This document shows, piece after piece, positions 51,161 through 60,259 of a stretch of DNA of 64,000 bases. Position numbers and translations under genes: made by a program. This stretch comes from Thiobacillus sp. 0-1251 (GTDB lineage Bacteria > Pseudomonadota > Gammaproteobacteria > Burkholderiales > Thiobacillaceae). The DNA lies in assembly GCA_001899305.1 (NCBI GenBank), contig MKWL01000020.1, positions 62,001 through 126,000 on the forward strand, written 5' to 3'. Below the pieces are notes generated by a model that saw only the letters and a list, made by a program, of their open reading frames with translations, did no database searches and was not told the DNA's origin. Position 1 is the stretch's first letter. Each line of letters opens with the position of its first letter.

Positions 51161-52605
51161 GGCTGATCATCGCCTGGGCGCTGCTCGCGTGCAGCGCGGC
51201 CCACGCGGCGGCGCTGACGGCGCGGCTGGACAAACCGGCGGTGGCGCTGGGCGAGGCCGTCACGCTGACGCTGCAATCACGCGCGGCCGATCTCGACAAG
51301 CTGGACACGGCTCCGCTCGACGCCGCGTTCGATGTGGCTTCGCGCACGGGCAGCCAGGATGCGGCGGGCGACACGCTGGTACTGACGCTGTATCCGCGCA
51401 GGTCGGGGACACTCCGTGTGCCGGCGCTCTCCGTCGAAGGCCGGCGCAGTCCCGCGCTGCTGCTGACGGTGACCGACGGCAGCGCCACCGTGCCGCGCGT
51501 GACCGCGAACTGGACGCTCGCGCCCGCCGCCCCCCGGGTGAACGAGCCGGCACGCCTGACGCTGTCCCTATGCGACGACGGCAGCCTGCAATGGCAGCGG
51601 CCGGACTTGCCGACGCATGCCGGACGCATCGTGCGCGCATTGGGCGAGGACGAAGGCGAGGCCGTGCAGGACGGTGAACGCTGTACCCTGCACCGCTACT
51701 ACTGGGCCTTGCTGCCGACCCGAAGCGCGGCCGCCACGGTGGCCGTTTCCATGCTCGACGCCAGCCGCTTCGGCGAACGCCTGCGTTTTCCCGGGGCGGA
51801 ATTGCGCTACCGCGCGCAGGCCTTGCCGGCCTGGTTGCCGGCCCACGTGCCGCCGGTTGCGCCGCAGGTGATTGCCGATCCTCTGCCTACGCGCTGGCCG
51901 TTGCGGCGCCCGCTGGCCTGGCGCGTTGACGTCACGGGCGGCTACAACGAGGATGACCTGCAAGCCCTGCTCGACCTGCAGCTGCGCGATTCGCCCGCGC
52001 TGGGCGTGTATCCGCCGCTGATCGAGACGGTGCCGATGGACGCCGTCGATTCGCCGCTGTCGCGCTACCGGATCACGCTCTATCTGCAACCGCGTGCCGA
52101 TGGCCGCGTGATCGTGCCGACGCTGCGTTTGCCGTGGTACGACGCCGGGCGCGATCGGCTGGCCAGCGTCGCGATTCCAGGTCAGGCGCTGGACGTGTTC
52201 GACCCGCGCTGGCGCCTTGCCTGGCAGCTTGTCGCCGGAGTGACGGGGGCCTTGCTGCTGATCGTCGCCGGCTGGATGCTGTATCGCATGGTGCGCTGGC
52301 GCTTGGCGCGGCGGCGGAGCCTGCGTGCGATTCGTGCCGCGGCGGATGCGCGGGAACTGGCCCACGCGGTACGCCGGTTCTCGCTGACCGGCCAGCCGGA
52401 GGCCCCCAGCCTGGGCGCATGGCAGCGGCAGATGCGGCAGGAAACGGGACGTTGCGCGGATGACAGGCTGGTGGCCGCGCTGCAGGCCCGACGCTACGGG
52501 CGGGCGTCGTCTGCCGAAGCCGATGCGCGCGCGGACTGGGTGCGCGCCTTGTCGAGGGCGCGCCCGGCATCAGTCAAGCGCAGGCAAAGGAGGGCCCAAA
52601 CATGA
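51154..52605 (+). CDS. BatD-like (oxygen-tolerance) membrane protein
   Basis: The 483-residue product has a Sec signal peptide (cleavage about residue 18, A-A-H-A-A), beta-sandwich repeats (about 20-370) and a membrane helix (about 370-392). A cytoplasmic helical tail follows, rich in Arg and Ala. This is the BatD layout; sequence conservation in the family is low, so the call relies on order within the operon as well. It overlaps the previous gene by 7 nt. The operon then runs into the decayed gene at 52602. Confidence 0.82.
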   Translation: MVRLIIAWALLACSAAHAAALTARLDKPAVALGEAVTLTLQSRAADLDKLDTAPLDAAFDVASRTGSQDAAGDTLVLTLYPRRSGTLRVPALSVEGRRSPALLLTVTDGSATVPRVTANWTLAPAAPRVNEPARLTLSLCDDGSLQWQRPDLPTHAGRIVRALGEDEGEAVQDGERCTLHRYYWALLPTRSAAATVAVSMLDASRFGERLRFPGAELRYRAQALPAWLPAHVPPVAPQVIADPLPTRWPLRRPLAWRVDVTGGYNEDDLQALLDLQLRDSPALGVYPPLIETVPMDAVDSPLSRYRITLYLQPRADGRVIVPTLRLPWYDAGRDRLASVAIPGQALDVFDPRWRLAWQLVAGVTGALLLIVAGWMLYRMVRWRLARRRSLRAIRAAADARELAHAVRRFSLTGQPEAPSLGAWQRQMRQETGRCADDRLVAALQARRYGRASSAEADARADWVRALSRARPASVKRRQRRAQT

Positions 52606-53290
52606 AGCCTTCACCCGGAATACGCGCGATCGTGTGTTCGGTCATGACGGTGCGGGTATTGTCGGCACGTCCGGCCGTGGCCGGCCCGCCTTTCATGACC
52701 GATGACCCGGTGCCAGTCGATTACCGGCACAGCGAGTTCTACATTTTTTCCACCCAGGACAAGGCCAGGGATGGGAAAAACAGTGCATTCCCGGCTTTCG
52801 AATTCAACTATGGCGTGCCCCCGACACGCAACTGCATCTTGTCGTCCCGTTTGCCCGAAGCGCGCCGAATGACACGTCTGCGGCGTCGGGAATAGGGGAT
52901 GTGGAAATCGGCGTGAAGTATCGCTTCGTCCAGGAAACCGGATCATCCCCGCAAATCGGCATCTTCCCCATGGCCGAGCTTGCCACGGGGGATTCCGGCA
53001 AGGGCTTGGGCAACGGCAGGACCTGGTGGCGATTGCCCGTCTGGATTCAGAAGGGCTGGGGCGAATGGACCACGTATGGCGGTGCCGGGTATGTCGTCAA
53101 TCGCGCGGCCGGCCAGAAGAACTATCCCTTCGCGGGCTGGCTGCTGCAGAAGGACATCGGTGAGAAATGGACGCTGGGCGGCGAGGTGTTCGCGCATGGC
53201 AGAGATACGGCCGACGGCCAGGCGACCACCCTCCTGAATGCCGGCGGCGTCGCCGGCCTACTGCTGTTCCCGCGCCCACAGACCGCCCCC
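52602..53290 (+). pseudogene. Outer-membrane transporter-like gene, frameshifted and truncated
   Basis: The first frame (52602-52895) encodes a signal-like start, then P-F-M-T-D-D-P-V-P-V-D-Y-R-H-S-E-F-Y and A-F-E-F-N-Y-G-V-P. Homology-like sequence continues in another frame: L-H-L-V-V-P-F-A, then V-E-I-G-V-K-Y-R-F-V-Q-E and G-I-F-P-M-A-E-L. The switch lies at a C5 run (52818-52822), so a one- or two-base slip explains it; a sequencing error is possible. The family is remembered as a beta-barrel transporter-like protein of unknown substrate, often beside metal or chromate transporters. The 3' end is lost and joined to the chrA remnant around 53250-53290. Confidence 0.65.
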
Positions 53291-53880
53291 GAGCACGATC
53301 CCATGCCTGTTACGTTCAGCCGCCGTACCGGAAGTCTCTGGCTGTCGCTATTTTTCGCCCTGCTGGTCGGCTTGCCGCTCTGGGCCCGGCTGTTTCCCGG
53401 ACCCATCGTGGCGATGGTGGATGCGTTCTACCGCGCCGGCTCGCTGGTGTTCGGTGGGGACATGTCGTGCTGCCGCTGCTGCAAGCCGAGGTCGTGCCGC
53501 CCGGCTGGATGGGCGGCCTGATCTGTCTGGTGGCCATTTTTGCCCCGTCGTTTCTGCTCGTCGCCGGGGCGTTGCCATTCTGGGAAAGCCTGCGTCGCAG
53601 CGTGCATGCGCAGGCTGCGCTGGGCGGGGTCAATGCGGCGGTGGTCGGCCTGCTGCTGGCTGCACTCTATCAGCCGGTCTGGACGAGTGCGATCCAGCAG
53701 CCGCAGGACTTTGGCCTGGCGCTGGTTGCGCTGATGTTCTGGAAGCTTCCACCGTGGCTGGTTGTCATGGGCGGCGGTGCCGCGGGATGGCTCTTGAGCA
53801 TCGTGTTGTGTGGAGGCGCCTGCCTCATCGCCATGCGGCAGGCCGCGCGATCGGATTGCCTGAATTCACGGCGTTTACCA
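53291..53880 (+). pseudogene. chrA: Remnant of a chromate transporter gene (C-terminal half)
   Basis: The sequence encodes ChrA-like stretches L-W-L-S-L-F-F-A-L-L-V-G-L-P-L-W and Y-R-A-G-S-L-V-F-G-G in one frame. Then H-V-V-L-P-L-L-Q-A-E-V-V-P-P-G and I-C-L-V-A-I-F-A-P-S-F-L-L follow in another, so one base is missing near 53457. After P-P-G-W the text jumps to M-G-G-L-I; intact ChrA has about 40 more residues between two G-W positions, so an internal deletion at a short repeat is likely. The N-terminal half is absent. The relic ends before the terminator at 53884. Confidence 0.65.
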
Positions 53881-53883
53881 AAT

Positions 53884-53907
53884 AAAAAGGGGCTTGCGCC
53901 CCTTTTT
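53884..53907. terminator. Bidirectional intrinsic terminator after soxB
   Basis: AAAAAGGGGC (53884-53893) pairs perfectly with GCCCCTTTTT (53898-53907), loop TTGC. The A and T runs make it active on both strands. It closes the soxB transcript from the right and the relic region from the left. Confidence 0.85.
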
Positions 53908-53923
53908 ATCGTGCCTCGTCGAG

Positions 53924-55669
53924 TCAGGAAATGCCACCCTTGTAGTCGGCGATACCCGGGTTGGATTTTCCGATGCCGATGATTTTGGGCTCGTTCAGCT
54001 TCAGCCCCTTGATCACCTTCTTGTCGCGCAGGTAAGTGGCGACGACCTCCCAGATCGGTTCGCCAGCGACGCCTTCCCCAACCGGCGCCCAGCCGGCGAC
54101 CTTGTAGGTCTTCCCGGCATCGACCGGCTTGCCCTTGATGCGCATGTCGGTGATGCGTTTTCCGATCGTTGCGTTCGGGTTGACGGTGTACTCGATGCCG
54201 CCCACGCGCACCATGTCGCCGCCCTGCTGGTAATAGGGATCGGCATTGAACAGGTTGTCGCAGACGTCTTCCATGACGGATTTGATCGTCTCGCCGGTCA
54301 TGTTGGTCAGCGTGGTCTGCGGGTAGGTAATCGCCGTCTGGTCCATCAGGCGTTCCATCGTGATGTCCTCGCCGGGCAGCAGCGTGGTGCCCCAGCGGAA
54401 GCCGGGCGAGAAGGCCGCATCCGCGCCCTTCACGTCCATCATCGCGTCGACGATGAGCTGGTCCCAGGTACCGTTGAAGTTGCCGCGGCGATAGAGGAAG
54501 TCGTCGGAAACGGCGAGTTTCTCGTTCAGCTTCGACTCATAGGGCGCGCGTACTTTCTTGATGTAGGCGTCCATCGCCGGGTCGGCTGGCAGCAGGTTGG
54601 AGAACACCGGCAGCAGGCGGTATTTGTAGCTCATCACCCGCTTGCCTTTGACCTCGAAGTCCATCACGCCGAGGAACTTGCCGTTGGAGCCGGCATTGGT
54701 CACCAGGGTAATGCCCTTGGCGTTCTTGACCTTGACCGGTTGCGGCACGCCGTCGTGGGTGTGGCCGCCGAAGATGGCGTCGATGCCGGTGACGCGGCTG
54801 GCCATCTTGAGATCGACGTCCATGCCGTTGTGCGACAGCACCACGACCACCTGCGCGCCTTTGGCGCGTGCCTCGTCCACCCATTTCTGCATGCTGTCGT
54901 CACGAATGCCGAAGCTCCAGTCGGGCACCATGTAGCGCGGGTTGGCGATCGGCGTGTAGGGGAAGGCCTGGCCAATGATGGCGACCTTGACGCCGTTCAT
55001 TTCCTTCATCACATAGGGCTTGAATACCTGGTCGCCGAAATCGTTGGTGACGATGTTCTGCGCGACGAAGTCGACGCCGGCTTTCTTGAAGTCCTTGTTG
55101 ACGATTTCCACCACGCGATCCGCCCCGAAGGTGGCTTCCCAGTGCGGGGTCATGACGTTCACGCCCAGTTTGATGCCGGCATCGACCATGTCCTGGGCGT
55201 CGGTCCACAGCGAGGTGGCCGAACCCTGCCAGGTATCGCCGCCGTCGAGCAGCAGGGCACCGGGGCGCTGCGCACGCAGCTTGTCGACCAGGGTCTTCAG
55301 GTGGGCGAAGCCGCCGACCTTGCCGTAGACCTTGGCGGCTTCGGTGAAGTCGAGATAGGTGAATGCGTGGGCTTCGGCGCTGCCGGGCTTGATGCCGTAT
55401 TGTTTCAGCAGGTACTGGCCGACCAGGTGCGGTGGCTTGCCGAGCGCGCTGCCGACGCCCAGGTTGACGTTGGGTTCACGGAACCAGATGGGCTGCAACT
55501 GGGCGTGGCAGTCGGTGAAATGCAGCAACGAGACATTGCCGTGACGCGGTACATCGTAGAAATTGGACGGCACCTTGCCGCCCGCCAGTGCGGACTTGCT
55601 GTCCAGTGCCATGCCGGACGCAGCGGCGACAGCGAGTAGTTGCAGGAACTCGCGACGGTTCATGTGCAT
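53924..55669 (-). CDS. soxB: Thiosulfohydrolase SoxB
   Basis: SoxB hydrolyses the sulfonate group from SoxYZ-bound thiosulfate, releasing sulfate in the periplasm. The 581-residue product has a twin-arginine signal (N-R-R-E-F-L-Q-L-L near residues 3-11) and the metallophosphatase-like dimanganese site: D-C-H-A-Q-L, G-G-D-T-W-Q-G, H-N-G-M and G-G-H-T-H. The 5'-nucleotidase C-terminal domain carries G-T-W-D-Q-L. Two starts are open (55669, 55663); GAGG fits the first. It is separated from soxA by a terminator and 164 bases, so it may have its own promoter (a TTGAAT box, complement at about 55763-55768, is a weak candidate). Confidence 0.96.
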   Translation of the reverse strand: MHMNRREFLQLLAVAAASGMALDSKSALAGGKVPSNFYDVPRHGNVSLLHFTDCHAQLQPIWFREPNVNLGVGSALGKPPHLVGQYLLKQYGIKPGSAEAHAFTYLDFTEAAKVYGKVGGFAHLKTLVDKLRAQRPGALLLDGGDTWQGSATSLWTDAQDMVDAGIKLGVNVMTPHWEATFGADRVVEIVNKDFKKAGVDFVAQNIVTNDFGDQVFKPYVMKEMNGVKVAIIGQAFPYTPIANPRYMVPDWSFGIRDDSMQKWVDEARAKGAQVVVVLSHNGMDVDLKMASRVTGIDAIFGGHTHDGVPQPVKVKNAKGITLVTNAGSNGKFLGVMDFEVKGKRVMSYKYRLLPVFSNLLPADPAMDAYIKKVRAPYESKLNEKLAVSDDFLYRRGNFNGTWDQLIVDAMMDVKGADAAFSPGFRWGTTLLPGEDITMERLMDQTAITYPQTTLTNMTGETIKSVMEDVCDNLFNADPYYQQGGDMVRVGGIEYTVNPNATIGKRITDMRIKGKPVDAGKTYKVAGWAPVGEGVAGEPIWEVVATYLRDKKVIKGLKLNEPKIIGIGKSNPGIADYKGGIS

Positions 55670-55790
55670 GGAATTTTCCTCAGGGATGTCAGGGGTGAAA
55701 GGGGATGTGGTTCGTATTGTCGGTTTACGTGCGCTATCCGTAAATAGTAGCTCCCGCTCATATTCAAAGGAGCGGTCCGGCAAACCAAAT

Positions 55791-55818
55791 GAAAAAGCCC
55801 GGTTGCCCGGGCTTTTTC
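55791..55818. terminator. Intrinsic terminator between soxA and soxB
   Basis: A perfect 12-bp stem, GAAAAAGCCCGG (55791-55802) with CCGGGCTTTTTC (55807-55818), loop TTGC. On the minus strand it follows the soxA stop by 16 bases and ends in a T run. It should end most transcripts of soxXYZA before soxB. Confidence 0.85.
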
Positions 55819-55833
55819 AGGTGTCGCGATGAT

Positions 55834-56679
55834 TTACTTGCGGAATACCGAAGCTTTCATCGGCAGGCCGTTCGACATCGCGGAGTGGAAATACTCCAGG
55901 TCGTTCATGACGGTGCTGTCCTGGGCGGGCGGCACGGCACGGATCATCTTGAAGCAACCCGAATAGCGATCCTGCAACGTCACCAGCTTGTCGCCGCCGC
56001 GGAATACCGGCCAGTGTACGGCCTGGCCGACCACCGGAGAGAGCAGCTCGGAGCGCAGACGGGTGCCAGCGTTCTGGACGTGGCAGGTGGCGCAGGCAAA
56101 GTTGAGTTGCCCCGTGCGCCTGAAGAAGGTTCGTTTGCCTTCATCATACGCAGCCATGGCCTTGGGGCTCTGGACCTTGACGTTCATGATCATGCCGTCG
56201 GACAGGGTCCGCATATAGGCGCTCAGGACGCCGATGGTCTTCGGGTCGCTGAGCTTGAAGGGCGCTTCGCCATTTGCCACGCGACAGTCGTTGACGGCGT
56301 CTTCCAGCGTCACGACCTTGCCCTTGGCCTCGTCGAACATGGGGTAGTTGCCGGCGATCATCTTGCCGCCGTTGGGCAGGCAATCGGCATAGGTCTTGCC
56401 GTTCTTGAAGGGGGTTTCCCACATCTTGCGGCCGGCATCGATCTGCGAGTCGAAGGGCGGGAATTCCATGATGGCGTCGTACTGCGCCTTGCTGTCCGGA
56501 TCGAACGCCAGCGCGCCATAGACAAAGTCTTCGTGCTTGACGTTAGGGTATTTGGTTGAGAAGTACTTGATGAGGTCCTGCTTGTCCTGTTCGGGCGAAG
56601 CGTGCGCCGTAGCGACTCCCAGGGCCATGCCCAAGCCTGCCATCCCTGTCAGCAGTTTCATGATGATTTGTTGTTTCAT
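55834..56679 (-). CDS. soxA: Sulfur-oxidation cytochrome SoxA
   Basis: SoxA with SoxX attaches thiosulfate to SoxY by an oxidative disulfide bond. The 281-residue product has a Sec signal (cleavage near A-H-A, about 27), a D-C-L-P-N-G and D-C-R-V pair (likely disulfide in place of the first haem), one haem site C-A-T-C-H and the R-Y-S-G-C-F motif. The Cys of that last motif ligates the active-site haem and carries the persulfide. It is thus a monohaem SoxA, unlike the dihaem Paracoccus form. soxZ is upstream, a terminator downstream. Confidence 0.95.
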   Translation of the reverse strand: MKQQIIMKLLTGMAGLGMALGVATAHASPEQDKQDLIKYFSTKYPNVKHEDFVYGALAFDPDSKAQYDAIMEFPPFDSQIDAGRKMWETPFKNGKTYADCLPNGGKMIAGNYPMFDEAKGKVVTLEDAVNDCRVANGEAPFKLSDPKTIGVLSAYMRTLSDGMIMNVKVQSPKAMAAYDEGKRTFFRRTGQLNFACATCHVQNAGTRLRSELLSPVVGQAVHWPVFRGGDKLVTLQDRYSGCFKMIRAVPPAQDSTVMNDLEYFHSAMSNGLPMKASVFRK

Positions 56680-56712
56680 GCCGTCCTCCAGAAACCTGAT
56701 GATTGAAGCGGA

Positions 56713-56733
56713 AGCGGGGCCTGTCGCCCCGCT
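56713..56733. repeat. Hairpin between soxZ and soxA
   Basis: AGCGGGGC (56713-56720) pairs with GCCCCGCT (56726-56733), loop CTGTC. No T run follows on the minus strand, so it is not an intrinsic terminator. It might stabilise the upstream mRNA or lower read-through into soxA. Confidence 0.5.
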
Positions 56734-56748
56734 CGTGTACTACCCGAC

Positions 56749-57063
56749 TCAGCCGATGGTGGCCTCGGCGCTGTTCTTGTCGCCTTTGTTGTCGGCCCAG
56801 CTGACGACAACCTTGTCGCCTTTTTTCGGTCCCTTGACCTTGAATCCCAGGTAGGGGTTCTTGGACACGCCGCCGGAGAGGCCGGCATCCAACACTTGTG
56901 TGCCGTTGACGGTGGCCGTCACGTCAGTGATGTAGTGGGCCGGGATCAGCTGGCCGGTCTTGGCGTCTTTGCGCAGACCGGTTTCCATCGGGTGGTTCAT
57001 CAACACTTTGACATCGGCAACATCGCCAGCCATCGTGGCGCGGATACGCATCGGTTCAGCCAT
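56749..57063 (-). CDS. soxZ: Sulfur-carrier partner SoxZ
   Basis: SoxZ forms the SoxYZ carrier complex. The 104-residue product has no signal peptide, as expected, since it is exported with SoxY. Typical segments are K-V-L-M-N-H-P-M-E-T-G, a central I-P-A-H-Y-I-T-D-V and N-P-Y-L-G-F-K-V-K-G, closing with W-A-D-N-K-G-D. AGGAAAGGAAAG precedes the ATG. It sits between soxY and soxA. Confidence 0.95.
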   Translation of the reverse strand: MAEPMRIRATMAGDVADVKVLMNHPMETGLRKDAKTGQLIPAHYITDVTATVNGTQVLDAGLSGGVSKNPYLGFKVKGPKKGDKVVVSWADNKGDKNSAEATIG

Positions 57064-57137
57064 TTGGCTTTCCTTTCCTAAAATAGTTGTCCCCTATGAC
57101 GGGGTATTCAATTCGACAGACCGGGGGGGACGGGGAA

Positions 57138-57605
57138 TTAGCCGCCGCAACCGCCGATGGTGACCTTGACTTCCTTGGCAGCCGTATAGGACTTGCCGCC
57201 AGCCGTCACCACTGCGCGAACCAGGGAGGTTTGCCCCATTTTGATGCGGGTCGACACATAGCCCTCGGCACCGCCCGACAGGGTGAAGTCGGCCACCAGA
57301 GGGGTTGCGTTCTTTTCAGCCAGGATGGCGATACCGGTAGTGCCGGCGATGCCGCTGGTCACTTCCACCGGCACCACGGCGCCGTTTTCAGCGATATCCG
57401 GGGCCTTGATGGTGATGTCCTTGGAATCGGCAGGGGCGTTTGCACCCATGTTCTTCAGTGCATCGCCGACATTCTTGGCCTCAAAGGCGCTACGCGGGAC
57501 GCCCGCCAGGGCCTGGGTGGGCTTCAGCAGGCCGGCGGCCACGGCCACGGCCACGGTGCCTGCGCCTGCGGCGCCTTTCAGTACGTTTCTACGAAGTGCA
57601 TTCAT
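57138..57605 (-). CDS. soxY: Sulfur-carrier protein SoxY
   Basis: SoxY carries the sulfur substrate on the cysteine of its C-terminal G-G-C-G-G swinging arm; the last residues here are I-G-G-C-G-G. The 155-residue product has a twin-arginine-type leader (L-R-R-N-V-L-K-G-A-A-G) for folded co-export with SoxZ. AGGAG lies before the ATG at 57605; the preceding in-frame start upstream is less likely. soxX is 37 bases upstream, soxZ 74 bases downstream. Confidence 0.95.
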   Translation of the reverse strand: MNALRRNVLKGAAGAGTVAVAVAAGLLKPTQALAGVPRSAFEAKNVGDALKNMGANAPADSKDITIKAPDIAENGAVVPVEVTSGIAGTTGIAILAEKNATPLVADFTLSGGAEGYVSTRIKMGQTSLVRAVVTAGGKSYTAAKEVKVTIGGCGG

Positions 57606-57642
57606 TTGGGCATATCTCCTGATTGAACAATGCAACGGGTAA

Positions 57643-58005
57643 TTACAGACCGTATATGAAGTCGGTCACTTTATCGATCTCGGCTTCCGTCAGCACGCCG
57701 TTCTTGCCGAACGGAATCATGCTACTGGAGGGATTGGCCACGGTCGCGTCCCAGATCTGGGCACGCAGCTTGGCCTTGTCGGGGTAGCGCGCGCTCATGG
57801 CGATCAGGGGCGGTCCGATCAGACCCGCGGATTCCGCATCGGGTACAGTCGGCATGGCATGGCAGGCCAGGCAGTTGCCTTTGCTTCTATCAAACGCAAT
57901 CTGCTTGCCGGTGAGTTCCTTGGCAGCATCGGCGGCGAGCGCGCTGCCCGTCAGCGTAATTGCGCCCAAAGCACATGTCGTGATTAGCTGATGCAACTTT
58001 CGCAT
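57643..58005 (-). CDS. soxX: Sulfur-oxidation cytochrome SoxX
   Basis: SoxX is the small monohaem partner of SoxA that passes electrons from the oxidative coupling step onward. The 120-residue product has a Sec signal (cleavage near A-L-A-A, about 25), the haem site C-L-A-C-H, and a distal Met in S-S-M-I-P-F-G. The ATG at 58005 is preferred because AGGAGG lies 6 bases upstream; a second ATG at 58011 sits right on it. It leads the sox operon; its promoter should be in 58006-58207, where I see no clear boxes. Confidence 0.93.
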   Translation of the reverse strand: MRKLHQLITTCALGAITLTGSALAADAAKELTGKQIAFDRSKGNCLACHAMPTVPDAESAGLIGPPLIAMSARYPDKAKLRAQIWDATVANPSSSMIPFGKNGVLTEAEIDKVTDFIYGL

Positions 58006-58207
58006 GGTCATCCTCCTCGTTTTTGACTTGATGGTGAAAGCGCCTGCCGCTTGGAAGTACCGTGCAGTGAACGCTATCCAGTAATGGATGAACCGAAGCA
58101 TAGTGGAATTGCTTTTTGCCATGCAAGGCCATGCGGGATTTTTTACGGCCAAATCGCGGGGTAAATTCCTACCAGCGGCGTCAAATAAGGGGTTTTGCAG
58201 CGAACAC

Positions 58208-59626
58208 CTATTTTTTGCGCTGCGATTTTTCGGCCTCCTGCCATTCGCGTCGCCGCGCTTCGGCTGCGGACATTTCATGGAAACTGCCATCGCCAGCCTT
58301 GAGGCCGAGATTGATTTGTTCGATGGCAGCGACCAGATTGCCACTCAATGCGTCGGCCTCGGCCTGGGCGCTGTGGCTCAACAGGCGCTGGCCGAGTTGG
58401 GCATGAGCCTGGGCAGCGAGCCGCCACAGGCGGCGGTCGAGTGGGTAGAGCGCGAGCTGTGCATTCACCCGTGCCAGAGCGTCGCGGTTCTGGCCTGTGG
58501 TCAGCAGGGCGTTGATGTAGCCATACTGCAGGGGACGGTAGCCCGGGTAGGCTTCGCTGGCTGTGCGGTAACGCTGTACGGCAAGCTTCGTGTTGCCGCC
58601 GGTGAACGCCGTATAAGCCGCCAGTTGCAGAATCATTGGATCGGTGTTCTTGCCGGAGGGCAGTTTTTGCACGTCGGCTTCGGCCTCCTTGAACTGGCGC
58701 GCGCGCAGCAGGGCAGTGATCAGCGCGTAGCGGGCGGCAGTCTCATTGCTGTAACGTTTGTCCTTCAGGGTGCTGCGGGCCGCGAGTACGGCGTCGTCCG
58801 GGGTGCCCTCCTGCGCACGCAGGCGCGCGCGCACCAGCTGGAAGTCGAGGCTGTCCTCCACTTGGCGATAGGGCGCCGATTCGCTGCGTGCTTCCATGTC
58901 AGCGATACGGTCGCTGGTGAGCGGGTGGGTGCGCAGATAGGCCGGCGCGCTGGTGTCGTAGAACCGATTGGCACGCTGCAGCCGCTCGAAAAATTCGCTC
59001 ATGGCGTGCGGGTCGAAGCCGGCCTTGCTCAGCATGTCATAGCCCAAGCGATCGGCTTCACGCTCGTAATCGCGGCTGTAGTTGAGCTGGTTCTGGATCG
59101 AATAGGCCTGGGTGGAGGCGATGGCCGCGCTCGCCACGTTGGGGTTGGAACGGGAGGCTAGCAACGCCAGGGCCAGGGCGGCCATGGTCGGCCAGTAGCT
59201 CTGGCTTTGCGCTGCAACCATGCGGGCGAGGTGGTCCTGGGTGACGTGGGCAATCTCGTGCGCGATCACGCTCGCCAGCTCGGATTCGCTTTGTGCCGCA
59301 AGCAACAGGCCGGTGTGGACGCCGATGTTGCCGCCCGGCATGGCGAACGCGTTGATGGTGGGATCGTCAACCACGAAAAAATTGAATGTTCGTTGGTTGC
59401 GTGCGCTGACCGAGACCAGCTTGTAGCCGAGCTGGTTGAGGTAATTCTCGATTTCGGGGTCGTCCAGGTAGCGCGGGTCGGCATACACGTCGCGCATGAT
59501 GGTGCGCCCCAGCGTCTGTTCCTCCTGGTCGGAAAAATACTGCCGCGACACCTCGCCCAGGTCGGGCAGATCGGCAGCAAGAACCGGCTGGATGGCCAGG
59601 GTGAACGCGAGCAGGATGCGCAGCAT
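58208..59626 (-). CDS. bepA: Periplasmic M48 metalloprotease/chaperone, BepA-like
   Basis: BepA assists or degrades outer-membrane proteins such as LptD and BamA. The 472-residue product has a Sec signal (cleavage near V-L-A-A, about 18), an M48 zinc protease domain with H-E-I-A-H (the HExxH site) and the downstream E-A-D zinc ligand (Y-E-R-E-A-D-R-L-G). A C-terminal TPR domain follows (about 285-460). The length is close to E. coli BepA (487). The ATG at 59626 is the signal peptide start. It is divergent from moaC. Confidence 0.92.
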   Translation of the reverse strand: MLRILLAFTLAIQPVLAADLPDLGEVSRQYFSDQEEQTLGRTIMRDVYADPRYLDDPEIENYLNQLGYKLVSVSARNQRTFNFFVVDDPTINAFAMPGGNIGVHTGLLLAAQSESELASVIAHEIAHVTQDHLARMVAAQSQSYWPTMAALALALLASRSNPNVASAAIASTQAYSIQNQLNYSRDYEREADRLGYDMLSKAGFDPHAMSEFFERLQRANRFYDTSAPAYLRTHPLTSDRIADMEARSESAPYRQVEDSLDFQLVRARLRAQEGTPDDAVLAARSTLKDKRYSNETAARYALITALLRARQFKEAEADVQKLPSGKNTDPMILQLAAYTAFTGGNTKLAVQRYRTASEAYPGYRPLQYGYINALLTTGQNRDALARVNAQLALYPLDRRLWRLAAQAHAQLGQRLLSHSAQAEADALSGNLVAAIEQINLGLKAGDGSFHEMSAAEARRREWQEAEKSQRKK

Positions 59627-59698
59627 TAGCGGAAGAGAATGGCGGCGAACGACAGCATTTCGATTAGGATGCGCGGATTGTCTACTAGGTTCCAGAAT

Positions 59699-60190
59699 AT
59701 GAGCGAGTTCACCCACTTTGATGAACGTGGCCGCGCCGTCATGGTCGACGTGGCGGACAAGGACGACACGCGCCGCATCGCAGTGGCGAGCGGACGCATC
59801 CACATGTTACCCGATACCCTGGCGCGCATTCTGGGTGGCCAGGCAGCCAAGGGCGATGTGCTCGGCATCGCCCGTATCGCGGCGATCCAGGCGACCAAAC
59901 GCACCGCCGAACTGATCCCGCTCTGCCATCCGATCGCTTTGACCAAGGTGGGCGTCGAATTCAGTCATGACGCCGACGGGCCGTGGATCGCTTGCACGGT
60001 GACGGCCGAGACCGTCGGCAAGACCGGCGTGGAAATGGAAGCCCTGACCGGCGTCAGCGTTGCCTTGCTGACGATATATGACATGTGCAAGGCGGTCGAT
60101 CGCGGCATGCATATGGACGATATCCGGCTGCTGGAAAAGCAGGGTGGGCGTTCCGGCCACTGGCGCGCAACGTCTGTCGGGGACACCTAG
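59699..60190 (+). CDS. moaC: Cyclic pyranopterin monophosphate synthase MoaC
   Basis: MoaC forms cyclic pyranopterin monophosphate in molybdenum-cofactor synthesis. The 163-residue product has the [12 protein letters not shown] motif, the catalytic stretch L-C-H-P-I and the C-terminal [10 protein letters not shown]. The start at ATG 59699 (M-S-E-F-T-H-F) is the family form. The SoeA-like molybdoenzyme 1.5 kb downstream would use the cofactor. Confidence 0.95.
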   Translation: MSEFTHFDERGRAVMVDVADKDDTRRIAVASGRIHMLPDTLARILGGQAAKGDVLGIARIAAIQATKRTAELIPLCHPIALTKVGVEFSHDADGPWIACTVTAETVGKTGVEMEALTGVSVALLTIYDMCKAVDRGMHMDDIRLLEKQGGRSGHWRATSVGDT

Positions 60191-60259
60191 TCATATCGTC
60201 ATCTTGTGCGGTATGTAGGCTGCGGCAAGATGGGTGGGTGCGGTAATCGGGCGATCGTA

